DNA of 38,638 nucleotides from positions 1-38,638 of the forward strand of contig CABWKN010000041.1 in NCBI GenBank assembly GCA_902505605.1, given 5' to 3'. This stretch comes from Candidatus Guanabacterium sedimentis (GTDB taxonomy: Bacteria; Acidobacteriota; B3-B38; Guanabaribacteriales; B3-B38). A program made the position numbers and the translations under genes. The notes under the pieces are model-generated. The model worked only from the letters and a program-made list of their open reading frames with translations. It had not been told where the DNA came from and did no database searches. Positions 26,147-34,964 of this stretch are shown piece after piece (the stretch's first letter is position 1; the number at the start of each line of letters is the position of its first letter).

Positions 26147-26812
26147 TTAACGAACTATTTTGAAGGTTCGTCTCCATCTTGTTCTGGTAAAAAAGTGCCC
26201 AATGGTGGAGAAGATGTTTTTGACTTTCTCCTTGAAGCTGGTTTCCAGGTAAGCTCCGGGCTGCGCTTCATAAGACCAGTAAATAAGTAAAGGCTTCCCT
26301 TTGATCAAATTTTGGGGGATAAAGCCCCAATAGCGGCTATCGCGACTATTATCCCTGTTGTCCCCGAGGCCAAAATAGTGGTTTGGAGGGACCCGCTGAG
26401 GACCGTAGTTGTCACCGCTTGAACGAAGGGAAGGGAACTTATGAACCTTATAGGGTTCCTCTAAGGGTTGGTTATTGACATAGACCTGTCGTTCCCTTAT
26501 CTCTACAAGGTCGTTTTCCACCCCGATAACCCTTTTGACAAAATCGCGCCTGGGGTCTTCGGGATATTTGAAGACAATGACATCTCCTCTTTCGATTTCT
26601 TTTATGGGGAGAAATTTCTTTTCAAAATCCCAGTATACCGGGGCGTAAATAAACTTGTTGACGATAAGGTGGTCTCCCACCAGAAGGTTGTCCTCCATGG
26701 AGCCGGTAGGTATCTTCATAGCTTCGAAGACGAAGGTTCTCACAAAAAGAGCCAGAATAACGGCAATAATGATAGATTCAAAATATTCTCGGAAGATGGC
26801 ACTTTTTTTCAT
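26147..26812 (-). CDS. lepB: Signal peptidase I
   Basis: KIPTGSMEDNLLVGD (catalytic Ser), DFVKRVIG (catalytic Lys), YFGLGDNRDNSRDSRYWG. Confidence 0.96.
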   Translation of the reverse strand: MKKSAIFREYFESIIIAVILALFVRTFVFEAMKIPTGSMEDNLLVGDHLIVNKFIYAPVYWDFEKKFLPIKEIERGDVIVFKYPEDPRRDFVKRVIGVENDLVEIRERQVYVNNQPLEEPYKVHKFPSLRSSGDNYGPQRVPPNHYFGLGDNRDNSRDSRYWGFIPQNLIKGKPLLIYWSYEAQPGAYLETSFKEKVKNIFSTIGHFFTRTRWRRTFKIVR

Positions 26813-26828
26813 TTATTCCTCCATTCCT

Positions 26829-28643
26829 CTACCCTTTTCGTCCCTCTGCTGTGAGGACTGCCAGGAAAGCCTCCGGGGGTATATCGACCTTGCCCACTCT
26901 TTTAAGTCTCCTCTTCCCCTCTTTCTGGCGCTGTAGCAGCTTTCTCTTGCGGGTCACATCCCCTCCATAGCACTTTGCCAGCACATTCTTGCGGAGGGGT
27001 GGTATTCTCTCTCGGGCGATAACCCGGCTTCCGATGGCTGCCTGAATGACCACCTCGAAGAGCTGACGAGGGATGAGCTCACGCAGTTTTTCAATGAGTG
27101 TTCTCCCTCGGGGGTACGCTTTGCTATGGTGGATTATCATTGATAGGGCGTCCACCTTCTGTCCATTAATCAAGATATCCAATCGGACCAGTTCTGAATC
27201 CCGATATCCGGCATGCTGATAATCGAGCGAGGCGTAACCGCGAGAGACCGATTTCAGCTTATCGTAAAAGTCAAATATCACCTCGTTTAAAGGAAGTTCA
27301 TAGGTGATAAGCACCCGGTTCGCCGACAAGTATTCCAGACCCGTCTGAATCCCTCTTCTTTCCTCTGCCAGTTGTATGATGGCGCCTATATATTGGTCGT
27401 CGCTGATTATGGTAGCGGTAATGTAAGGCTCCTCTATTTTGGCAATCTGCTGGGAAGGGGGGAGTTTGGAGGGGGTGTCGATTTCCTTTGCCTTCTCCTC
27501 CTTGGTGGTCACCCGATATTTAACTCCTGGAGCGGTGGTCAGCAGCTCCAGGTTAAACTCCCTCTCCAGCCTCTGCTGGATGATCTCCATATGGAGCAGC
27601 CCCAGAAAACCGCAGCGAAACCCGTAGCCCAGCGCCTCGGAGATTTCCGGTTCATATGAGAAGGATGAGTCGTTAAGGCGGAGCTTCTCAATGGCATCCC
27701 GCAGGGAACCGTATTGAGCACTCTGAAGCGGATAAAGCCCGCAGAAGACCATCGGCTTGACCTCCTTGAAGCCGGGCAAGGGTTGCGCAGTGGGGCGGTG
27801 ATGTTCGGTGATGGTATCGCCAATTCTGGTATCCCTGAGGCGCTTGATGCCCGCGATTATCCATCCCACATCCCCCACCGAGAGTTCCTCTGCAGGGACC
27901 ATCTTGGGGGTGAAGAAGCCAACTCGCTCTACCTCATACACCTGCTCGTTGGACATCAGCCTTATTTTCATTTCCGGAACCACCCTTCCACCCATGACCC
28001 TCACCAGCAGTACCACCCCATGATAGGATTCATACCAGGAGTCGAAGAGCAGAGCCTTAAGCGGGTTTTCATAAGAGCCCCTCGGAGGTGGTATCTGAGT
28101 GACAATAGCTTGGAGAACCTTTTCGATTGCGATACCCTCCTTGGCGCTGATCAGGAGCACCTCCCGACCTTCTAAGCCGATGATGTTCTCCAGCTGCTCT
28201 TTTACCCGCTCGACATTGGCATTGGGGAGGTCGATTTTATTGATTACCGGAATAAGGACGAGATTGTTCTCAACAGCCAGGTAGGTGTTAGCCAGGGTCT
28301 GGGCTTCTACTCCCTGAGCGGCATCCACCACCAGTAGCACCCCCTCACAGGCAGCCAGGCTGCGGGAGACCTCGTAGGTGAAGTCGACATGCCCCGGGGT
28401 ATCGATGAGGTTCAGCACATAGGTCTTTCCATCGTCCACCTTGTAATTGATGCGGACGGCATGGGCTTTGATGGTTATCCCTCGCTCCCTCTCCAGTTCC
28501 ATATCGTCCAACACCTGAGCCACCATCTCCCGGGGAGCTAAGGCTCCGGTATGCTCGAGGAGGCGGTCAGCCAGGGTCGACTTCCCGTGGTCTATATGGG
28601 CGATAATGGAAAAGTTACGGATGAGTTCTTTCTTAGTCGCCAT
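26829..28643 (-). CDS. lepA: Elongation factor 4 (LepA)
   Basis: [47 protein letters not shown]-terminal [33 protein letters not shown]. Confidence 0.98.
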   Translation of the reverse strand: MATKKELIRNFSIIAHIDHGKSTLADRLLEHTGALAPREMVAQVLDDMELERERGITIKAHAVRINYKVDDGKTYVLNLIDTPGHVDFTYEVSRSLAACEGVLLVVDAAQGVEAQTLANTYLAVENNLVLIPVINKIDLPNANVERVKEQLENIIGLEGREVLLISAKEGIAIEKVLQAIVTQIPPPRGSYENPLKALLFDSWYESYHGVVLLVRVMGGRVVPEMKIRLMSNEQVYEVERVGFFTPKMVPAEELSVGDVGWIIAGIKRLRDTRIGDTITEHHRPTAQPLPGFKEVKPMVFCGLYPLQSAQYGSLRDAIEKLRLNDSSFSYEPEISEALGYGFRCGFLGLLHMEIIQQRLEREFNLELLTTAPGVKYRVTTKEEKAKEIDTPSKLPPSQQIAKIEEPYITATIISDDQYIGAIIQLAEERRGIQTGLEYLSANRVLITYELPLNEVIFDFYDKLKSVSRGYASLDYQHAGYRDSELVRLDILINGQKVDALSMIIHHSKAYPRGRTLIEKLRELIPRQLFEVVIQAAIGSRVIARERIPPLRKNVLAKCYGGDVTRKRKLLQRQKEGKRRLKRVGKVDIPPEAFLAVLTAEGRKG

Positions 28644-28680
28644 AGGGTTAATTATAGCACCGAATCCCCTTTTTTGCCAC

Positions 28681-29652
28681 TCATAGTTCCCCGGGGCTCA
28701 GGTAGCCGGTCTGCTGAGCCGCCAGCATAGCGGCACCGACCACCCCTGCATTCCCTCCCAGGGCTGACAGCTTAATCTCCGCCGATGCGAAGGAGCCTTT
28801 TATAGCCCTGCGCTTTGCCTCCCTTTTAGCAGGGAGGAGAATATAATCGCCCGCATTCATCACCTGTCCGCCCAGCACCACCATTTCGATGTTGAGGAAG
28901 TTAATGATATTAGCAATGGCGATGCCCAGGTAGATGCCGGTCTCCTTCAGCACCCAACGGGCGAGCGAGTCCCCCCGCACAGCCTCCTTATAGACCCTCT
29001 CCGAGGTGAGCTCTTTCTCGTCAATAGAGAAGAGGGTTGAGGAGGGGTAAGCTCGGCTGTATCGCAGTGTTCGCTCGACTATGGCAGTAGCCGAGACCAG
29101 GGTCTCCAGACACCCCCGGTTCCCGCAGTTGCACATTCTCCCTTCGGGCTCAATGGTAATATGTCCCAGTTCCCCTCCGTAGCCCTTGGCTCCGTGCCAT
29201 ATCCGGTTGTTCAATATCACCCCGCTTCCCAGACCAGTACCGATGGTAAGGAAGACCAGGCTCTGGCTTCCTTTTCCCGCGCCGCAAATCTTCTCGCCCA
29301 GAGCGGCTACATTGGCATCGTTATCAATAAAGAAGGGATAGGATATTTTTCCTTTCAAGGATTGAGCGAGGTTGACTCCGTCTATAAGCGACAGATTGGG
29401 GGATTTTTCCACTACCCAGGTAGAGTGGTCGATAAATCCCGGAAACCCGAAGCCTACTCCCTTGATAGGAATGCTCTTTTCTCTCAGGGAGAGCTTTTTC
29501 ACCAGACGGCTCAATTGATTAAACAGTGCCTCCGAGGAGGTTCTCTCTATCCCCTCCTCCTCACAGTGGAGCAGTTCACCCCGGAGGTCAACTACTGCTC
29601 CTCGGAGGTTAGTTCCCCCTATGTCAAGCCCGATAAAATTAACCTTCTCCAT
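28681..29652 (-). CDS. ROK family sugar kinase
   Basis: [40 protein letters not shown] zinc motif. Confidence 0.93.
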   Translation of the reverse strand: MEKVNFIGLDIGGTNLRGAVVDLRGELLHCEEEGIERTSSEALFNQLSRLVKKLSLREKSIPIKGVGFGFPGFIDHSTWVVEKSPNLSLIDGVNLAQSLKGKISYPFFIDNDANVAALGEKICGAGKGSQSLVFLTIGTGLGSGVILNNRIWHGAKGYGGELGHITIEPEGRMCNCGNRGCLETLVSATAIVERTLRYSRAYPSSTLFSIDEKELTSERVYKEAVRGDSLARWVLKETGIYLGIAIANIINFLNIEMVVLGGQVMNAGDYILLPAKREAKRRAIKGSFASAEIKLSALGGNAGVVGAAMLAAQQTGYLSPGEL

Positions 29653-29671
29653 AGTTTTAGCAGAAGTTCTT

Positions 29672-30694
29672 TTACGCTAACCTCAGGCTGGCATCGGCAT
29701 CGAGGTCAAGCGGGGCAGCCTCGCCCCGGTTGAGCTTATAATATCCCAGGGAGGCGACCATAGCCGCATTGTCGGTGGACAGCTCCAGGGAGGGAAAGTA
29801 TACTTTCAAGCCCATCTTTTGACACCGGCTGTGGAATTCTTTTCGTAGAGCTTGATTGCAAGCAACTCCGCCACCCACCAGGAGCGATTTTGCGGGATGA
29901 AGCCTGAGCGCTTTGGTTATTTTTCCCATAAGAGATTTAATCAGCGTCCGCTGAAAGCTGGCCACCAGGTCGTAGATTTGCTGTTGCTTGGCTTCGCTGT
30001 CCTCTTCTTCCAGCAGATTGCTTCTTTCCACCCAGCGGAGCACCGCGGTCTTCAGACCGCTGAAGCTGAAGTCAAGGCTCCCATCGCTTATTTTAGCTAC
30101 CGGAAGAACCACGGCTTTGGGATTTCCCCTGGGTGAGAGACGGTCGATTACAGGTCCCCCCGGGTAGCCTAACCTCAGGAGTTTGGCTACCTTGTCGTAG
30201 GCTTCGCCGGCAGCGTCGTCCCGGGTACTACCCAAAAGCTGGTAGCTGAATTGAGCCTGCAGATAGAACAGGGAGGTATGCCCTCCCGATACCACCATGG
30301 CTAACGCCGGGAACTCTGTACCCCTGTGTTCCAGAAAGACGGCATGGATATGGGCTTCCACATGGTTAATGGCTACCATTGGACGCTCCAGGGCATAAGC
30401 CAGAGCTTTAGCATAAGAGAGCCCCACTAACAGCGAGCCAATAAGACCGGGACCATAGGTGGCGGAAAAACCGTCAATCTGCGGGAGAGTAACGCCAGCC
30501 TTTCCCAGAGCGGCTTCCACTACCGGACAGATGTTCTGGATATGCTGGCGGGAAGCCAGCTCGGGCACCACGCCCCCGTAATCCCGATGCACCTCCACCT
30601 GCGAGGAGACAACGGAGGATAGAATCTCCTCACCATCTCTGACTACCGCCGCTGCGGTCTCGTCGCAAGAGGTCTCAATACCGAGTATAAGCAT
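29672..30694 (-). CDS. tsaD: tRNA N6-adenosine threonylcarbamoyltransferase
   Basis: [47 protein letters not shown]. Confidence 0.97.
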   Translation of the reverse strand: MLILGIETSCDETAAAVVRDGEEILSSVVSSQVEVHRDYGGVVPELASRQHIQNICPVVEAALGKAGVTLPQIDGFSATYGPGLIGSLLVGLSYAKALAYALERPMVAINHVEAHIHAVFLEHRGTEFPALAMVVSGGHTSLFYLQAQFSYQLLGSTRDDAAGEAYDKVAKLLRLGYPGGPVIDRLSPRGNPKAVVLPVAKISDGSLDFSFSGLKTAVLRWVERSNLLEEEDSEAKQQQIYDLVASFQRTLIKSLMGKITKALRLHPAKSLLVGGGVACNQALRKEFHSRCQKMGLKVYFPSLELSTDNAAMVASLGYYKLNRGEAAPLDLDADASLRLA

Positions 30695-31749
30695 TAGTGT
30701 TTTGGAGGAGCTCTCCCATCAAAGAGTTCGGGCAAGGTTTTATGGTAAGGAGGAGTAGCCACCCCTTTTTCCGTTATAATGCCGGTGATATACCTATAAG
30801 GGGTGACATCAAAGGCAGGATACGCTGTTTTTACCCCTTCAGGGGCAATGAGACGACCGTTTATCTCAATAATCTCCCTGGAGCTCCTCTCTTCAATGGC
30901 TATCTTGTCACCCGAGGGGCAGTCGAGGTCAATAGTAGAGGTGGGGGCGGCGATGTAAAAGGGGATGCGGTTTTCCTTGGTCAACACCGCCAGGGTATAG
31001 GTTCCGATTTTGTTGGCGGTGTCCCCGTTGGCAGCAATCCGGTCGGCACCCACCACCACCAGGTTTATCCGGCCCTCCTTCATGAAGTGACCAGCCATAT
31101 TGTCGGTGATTAAGGTTACCGGGATGTTATCCTTCATCAGCTCCCAGGTAGTGAGGCGTGCTCCCTGAAGAAAGGGTCTGGTCTCATCGACGAAAACCTC
31201 CACCTGTTTCCCTTCCTCCCAAGCTGCCCTGATGACCCCCAGGGCGGTGCCATAGCCGGCAGTTGCCAGCGCTCCGGCGTTGCAGTGAGTGAGGATGGTA
31301 TCCCCGTCCTTCACCAGCACGCTCCCCTCCTTCCCAATGCGGCGGTTTATCTCTATATCTTCCCGATAAATCCGCAGTGCCTCTTTTTTCAGCGCCTCTT
31401 TCACAAAGGGGATGCCCCGGTCTATGTTCTGCTGATATAATTTATTCATTCGCTCCAGAGCCCAGAAGAGATTGGCGGCGGTGGGTCGGGCGTCGGCGAT
31501 CTCCCGGCATATCTCGTTCCACCTGGAGAGGAAAACCTGGGGGTCTGTGGTATCGATATGCAGGGCGCCCAGGGCGGCTCCCATGGCGGCTGCTACGCCT
31601 ATGGCAGGCGCCCCACGGATGATAAGCTTTTTGATGGCTTGAGCCACATCCCGGTAGTCGTCAAAGGTGCGATAAACTTCTTCCTCCGGTAGTCGTGTCT
31701 GGTCGAGGATGATTACCCGGTTTTCCTTCCACTCTATGGTCTTAAACAT
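30694..31749 (-). CDS. mtnA: Methylthioribose-1-phosphate isomerase
   Basis: [59 protein letters not shown] track starts at 31842, but ATG 31749 ([17 protein letters not shown]) has an AGGAGG just upstream and matches the family start. Confidence 0.95.
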   Translation of the reverse strand: MFKTIEWKENRVIILDQTRLPEEEVYRTFDDYRDVAQAIKKLIIRGAPAIGVAAAMGAALGALHIDTTDPQVFLSRWNEICREIADARPTAANLFWALERMNKLYQQNIDRGIPFVKEALKKEALRIYREDIEINRRIGKEGSVLVKDGDTILTHCNAGALATAGYGTALGVIRAAWEEGKQVEVFVDETRPFLQGARLTTWELMKDNIPVTLITDNMAGHFMKEGRINLVVVGADRIAANGDTANKIGTYTLAVLTKENRIPFYIAAPTSTIDLDCPSGDKIAIEERSSREIIEINGRLIAPEGVKTAYPAFDVTPYRYITGIITEKGVATPPYHKTLPELFDGRAPPKH

Positions 31750-31788
31750 AGCTGCCCTCCTGTTCAGCTCCTCCTTGGCGTTTTTAAA

Positions 31789-31817
31789 ATAATATATTAA
31801 GCAAGGTGAATTTTCAA
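31789..31817 (-). promoter_or_regulatory. Sigma70-type promoter for mtnA operon
   Basis: Minus strand TTGAAA, 17-bp spacer, TATTAT; lies downstream of the ORF-track start 31842, supporting the start at 31749. Confidence 0.55.
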
Positions 31818-31869
31818 GGCTTTTATAGAGGGGGTGCCTCATTGAAACGGTTCTTTGTTAATTTTTTTC

Positions 31870-31897
31870 TTGACAGGGGCCAAAGAGGTGATATAGT
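31870..31897 (+). promoter_or_regulatory. Sigma70-type promoter for the cobalamin-riboswitch operon
   Basis: TTGACA, 16-bp spacer, TATAGT, immediately before the riboswitch. Confidence 0.65.
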
Positions 31898-31903
31898 AGA
31901 AGA

Positions 31904-32100
31904 AGCTCTTTACTATGGGAAGATGGTGAGAAGCCATCGCGGCCCCGCCACTGTAATCGGGGACGAAAGCCACTATTTCCCCTGATGCGGGATGAAACGC
32001 CACTGATGTTCGGGGAATCCTTATAGGGGATAAAAACCCTGAGCATTGGGAAGGCGTGGTGAGTAGGTTGATCCGTAAGTCAGGAAACCACTGGTAATGA
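31904..32100 (+). ncRNA. Cobalamin (AdoCbl) riboswitch aptamer
   Basis: GGGAAgatGGTGaGAAgCCATCGCGGCCCCGCCACTGTAATCGGGGACGAAAGCCAC...GCCACTG...GGGAAGGCGTGGTGAGTAGGTTGATCCGTAAGTCAGGAAACCACTGG matches the B12-box consensus; P1 candidate TTACTA (31910-31915) with TGGTAA (32092-32097). Confidence 0.93.
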
Positions 32101-32107
32101 AATTAAG

Positions 32108-32141
32108 TTGCCGACCTTCGCGGGAAGGGCGGGCAATTTTT
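32108..32141 (+). terminator. First terminator-like hairpin of the riboswitch expression platform
   Basis: TTGCC-GA-CCTTC-gcgg-GAAGG-GCG-GGCAA-TTTTT. Confidence 0.6.
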
Positions 32142-32143
32142 GG

Positions 32144-32185
32144 CGCCCAATCTTCACAAGGCATTGAAGGTTGGGCGTTTTTTTT
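32144..32185 (+). terminator. Second intrinsic terminator of the riboswitch expression platform
   Basis: CGCCCAATCTT / AAGGTTGGGCG 11-bp stem (one G-T) followed by eight T. Confidence 0.85.
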
Positions 32186-32218
32186 GACTTTTTTCATAGA
32201 CAGCGAGGAGAAAGGTAG

Positions 32219-33097
32219 GTGAAGCTAAAAGTTATTTTCCTTGGAGCACTAATAATAGGTCTGTTATTTCCCCCTCTATCTTCTCCTCAGGTTGCCGTCA
32301 GAGACGACCGGGGACAGCTGGTGGTTCTCAGCAGGTCGCCCCGGCGGATTATTTCCCTGGCTCCCAATCTCACCGAGATCCTCTATTTTCTTGAGATGGA
32401 CAGCGCAGTGGTGGGGGTTACCGATATGTGCGATTACCCCGAGGGAGTCAAGGAGAAATCCCATATCGGAGGATTCAATCCCAGCATGGAGAAGATTGTC
32501 TCCCTGCAGCCGGAACTCATCTTAGCCACCAGGGCGGGGAATCGTCCGGAAGTGGTGAGCCGACTGGAGGAGCTGGGCTTCTTGGTGATGGTCACCGCGC
32601 CCCGCAGTGTAGAGGAGATATTTCAGTCAATAATTAACATAGGTAAAGTGGTTGGCAAAGAAGCCCTTGCCCGCTTGAAAGTCCGCACGCTCAGGGCACG
32701 AGCAATGGAGGTGAGACGACGCATGAAAGGCCTCAGGCGGGTGAGGGTTCTGTTTCTTATCTGGCACGACCCGGCGATGGCTCCCGGAGGAGATACTTAC
32801 CTTAACGACCTTATTCGCTGGGCAGGGGGGGAGAGCCTTACCGCAGGAGAGGAGGAGAACATAGTCAGATTGACCAGAGAGGAGATAGTGCTCCGCCAGC
32901 CGGAGGTTATCATTGCCCCTCCAGTAGCCAGGCAGTGGCTGGCGGATAGCTGGCGCCAGTGGGGGAGCGCGCTGCCAGCTTTCATGCATCACCGGATTTA
33001 CTCGGTCGATGAGGACTTGGTCTTCCGACCCGGTCCTCGCATCGTTGATGGGCTGGAGCAGGTGGCGAGGCTAATCCATCCGGAGGCTTTCAGATAA
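32219..33097 (+). CDS. btuF: Periplasmic cobalamin-binding protein (BtuF-like)
   Basis: RIISLAPNLTEILYFLEMDSAVVGVTDMCDYP, SLQPELILAT, IIAPPVARQWL; downstream of B12 riboswitch. GTG start. Confidence 0.9.
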   Translation: MKLKVIFLGALIIGLLFPPLSSPQVAVRDDRGQLVVLSRSPRRIISLAPNLTEILYFLEMDSAVVGVTDMCDYPEGVKEKSHIGGFNPSMEKIVSLQPELILATRAGNRPEVVSRLEELGFLVMVTAPRSVEEIFQSIINIGKVVGKEALARLKVRTLRARAMEVRRRMKGLRRVRVLFLIWHDPAMAPGGDTYLNDLIRWAGGESLTAGEEENIVRLTREEIVLRQPEVIIAPPVARQWLADSWRQWGSALPAFMHHRIYSVDEDLVFRPGPRIVDGLEQVARLIHPEAFR

Positions 33098-33101
33098 ACA
33101 G

Positions 33102-34130
33102 ATGAGTAAGATATCTCTGCGGAGCAAAAGGAAGTTTCTTCTCGCGTTGCTGAGCTTATTGCTGCTGCTGATAGCGGCCATGGTAGTGTCCGTCTCGGTA
33201 GGCTCCTCAGAGGTTGGCTTCTGGCAAACCCTCAAGGTTTTGGGGCACTCAATCGGGCTATCTGATAACACCTCTCCCCGGGTAGCGGATATAATTGTGC
33301 TCCACATCCGTCTTCCCAGGGTGATACTTGCCGCGCTGGTGGGTGCAGCGCTGGCTATAGCTGGGGGGATTTATCAGGCGTTGATCAGAAACCCCCTGGG
33401 AGACCCCTACATCCTGGGTGTCTCCAGTGGAGCGGTTCTGGGTTCGGTGGTAGGTCTCATCTCGGGGATGGCGGGGAATTGGCTGACAACTCAGCTTTTC
33501 GCCTTTATGGGGGCGATAGTTGCTATCGTCATCGTATACCAGGTCGCCAAAACAGGAGGAAGGATAAACACCATGAAGCTCATCCTGGCGGGGGTGATTG
33601 TGAGCGCATTCTTCTCGGGGATAACCATGTTTCTTTTCTCAACCGCCAGCGGCTCCACCATAACCAATATTCTCTTCTGGATGATGGGCGACCTCAGCAC
33701 ACAGCCCCTGAGCACGATATGGCGGATCGCCCCATTCGTGCTCGGGATAATGGTTCTTCTTTACCTTCTTTCCGGGGAACTCAATCTGGTTATGGTCAGC
33801 GAGGAGAACGCCCTTCAGCTGGGAGTGAATGTGGAGCGGGTGAAAAAGGGAGCGTTCGTGCTGGCTTCTCTGCTGACCGGAGCGGTGGTCTCGGTGAGCG
33901 GAGCCATAGGGTTTATAGGGCTGATTGTTCCCAATATGGTCAGATTGCTGTGGGGCGCCGACCTGCGCTCTCATCTCCCTTTGACTGCCCTGAGCGGGGC
34001 GGGGTTCCTAGTGCTCTCCGATACCCTTGCGCGCCTTGTGCTGTACCCCACCGAGCTCCCCGTGGGAGTAGTCACTGCGGCATTCGGTGCTCCCTTCTTT
34101 ATCTATTTACTCAAGCAGAAGGTCGGATGA
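33102..34130 (+). CDS. btuC: FecCD/BtuC family ABC permease
   Basis: LHIRLPRVILAALVGAALAIAGGIYQALIRNPLGDPYILGVSSGA, GFIGLIVPNMVRLLWG. Confidence 0.95.
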   Translation: MSKISLRSKRKFLLALLSLLLLLIAAMVVSVSVGSSEVGFWQTLKVLGHSIGLSDNTSPRVADIIVLHIRLPRVILAALVGAALAIAGGIYQALIRNPLGDPYILGVSSGAVLGSVVGLISGMAGNWLTTQLFAFMGAIVAIVIVYQVAKTGGRINTMKLILAGVIVSAFFSGITMFLFSTASGSTITNILFWMMGDLSTQPLSTIWRIAPFVLGIMVLLYLLSGELNLVMVSEENALQLGVNVERVKKGAFVLASLLTGAVVSVSGAIGFIGLIVPNMVRLLWGADLRSHLPLTALSGAGFLVLSDTLARLVLYPTELPVGVVTAAFGAPFFIYLLKQKVG

Positions 34131-34927
34131 TGGCATCTTTTTTAGAGGCAATAAATGTGAGCTACGGATACCGAGCACCACGCCGGGTGATTGATGGGAT
34201 TTCCTTCTCTATTGAGGAGGGGGAGTTGGTGGGGGTAATCGGTCCCAACGGAGCGGGTAAGACCACCCTCCTGAAACTCATTGATGGAATCATAGAGCCC
34301 CAGCAGGGAGAGATACATCTCAAGGGGCGAGCCCTGCGGGAAATGAGCCGAAGAGAGATAGCCCAGCAGGTAGCCATGCTCCCTCAGGAGGTCACTTTCT
34401 ACTTCAACTTCACTTCGCTGGAGATTGTACTTCAGGGGAGGGCTCCCTTCCTTGGGGGATTAAGATTGGAGGGGGAGATGGATGTGAAGATAGCCCGGGA
34501 CACTATGGCTAAAACCGGCACCATGAGCTTCGCCGACCTTTCCATAACCGAGCTGAGCGAGGGGGAGAAGCAAAGGGTTCTGGTAGCACGAGCGCTGACC
34601 CAGCAGCCCCGCCTTCTTCTGCTCGACGAGCCTACCGCCAATCTCGACCTCGGTTATCAGGTGGAGATAATGGACCTGGTCAGGGCGCTCAGCCGGCAGG
34701 CGGGAGTGGCGGTGGTAATGGCTTCCCACGACATCAATCTGGCAGCCGAATACTGCCATAGGCTCCTGCTGCTAAAAGAGGGGAGGGTGTTCTGTCAGGG
34801 AAGTCCCGAAGAGGTGCTCAACGAGAGGGTTCTCACTGAGGTGTACCAGTGCCGTCTGCTGGTGGATAGAAATCCTCTGTCGGGAGCGCCCCGAATAACC
34901 CTCAGGTCAGGATTAAATAGTAAATAG
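34127..34927 (+). CDS. btuD: Cobalamin ABC transporter ATP-binding protein
   Basis: GPNGAGKTTLLKLI, LSEGEKQRVLVARAL, LLLLDEPTANLDL. ORF track's 33479 start is a frame read-through inside btuC; true start ATG 34127 (ATGA overlap with btuC stop). Confidence 0.95.
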   Translation: MMASFLEAINVSYGYRAPRRVIDGISFSIEEGELVGVIGPNGAGKTTLLKLIDGIIEPQQGEIHLKGRALREMSRREIAQQVAMLPQEVTFYFNFTSLEIVLQGRAPFLGGLRLEGEMDVKIARDTMAKTGTMSFADLSITELSEGEKQRVLVARALTQQPRLLLLDEPTANLDLGYQVEIMDLVRALSRQAGVAVVMASHDINLAAEYCHRLLLLKEGRVFCQGSPEEVLNERVLTEVYQCRLLVDRNPLSGAPRITLRSGLNSK

Positions 34928-34964
34928 GTTATGTGCAATTATTAACACATTGGAGGAACTTGAA

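Noticed and set aside
31750-31842. 31-residue N-terminal extension of MtnA
   Set aside because: Promoter elements and a strong SD place the start at 31749.
33479-34126. N-terminal extension of the ABC ATPase in the ORF track
   Set aside because: Out-of-frame read-through of btuC; the ATPase begins at ATG 34127 overlapping the btuC stop.
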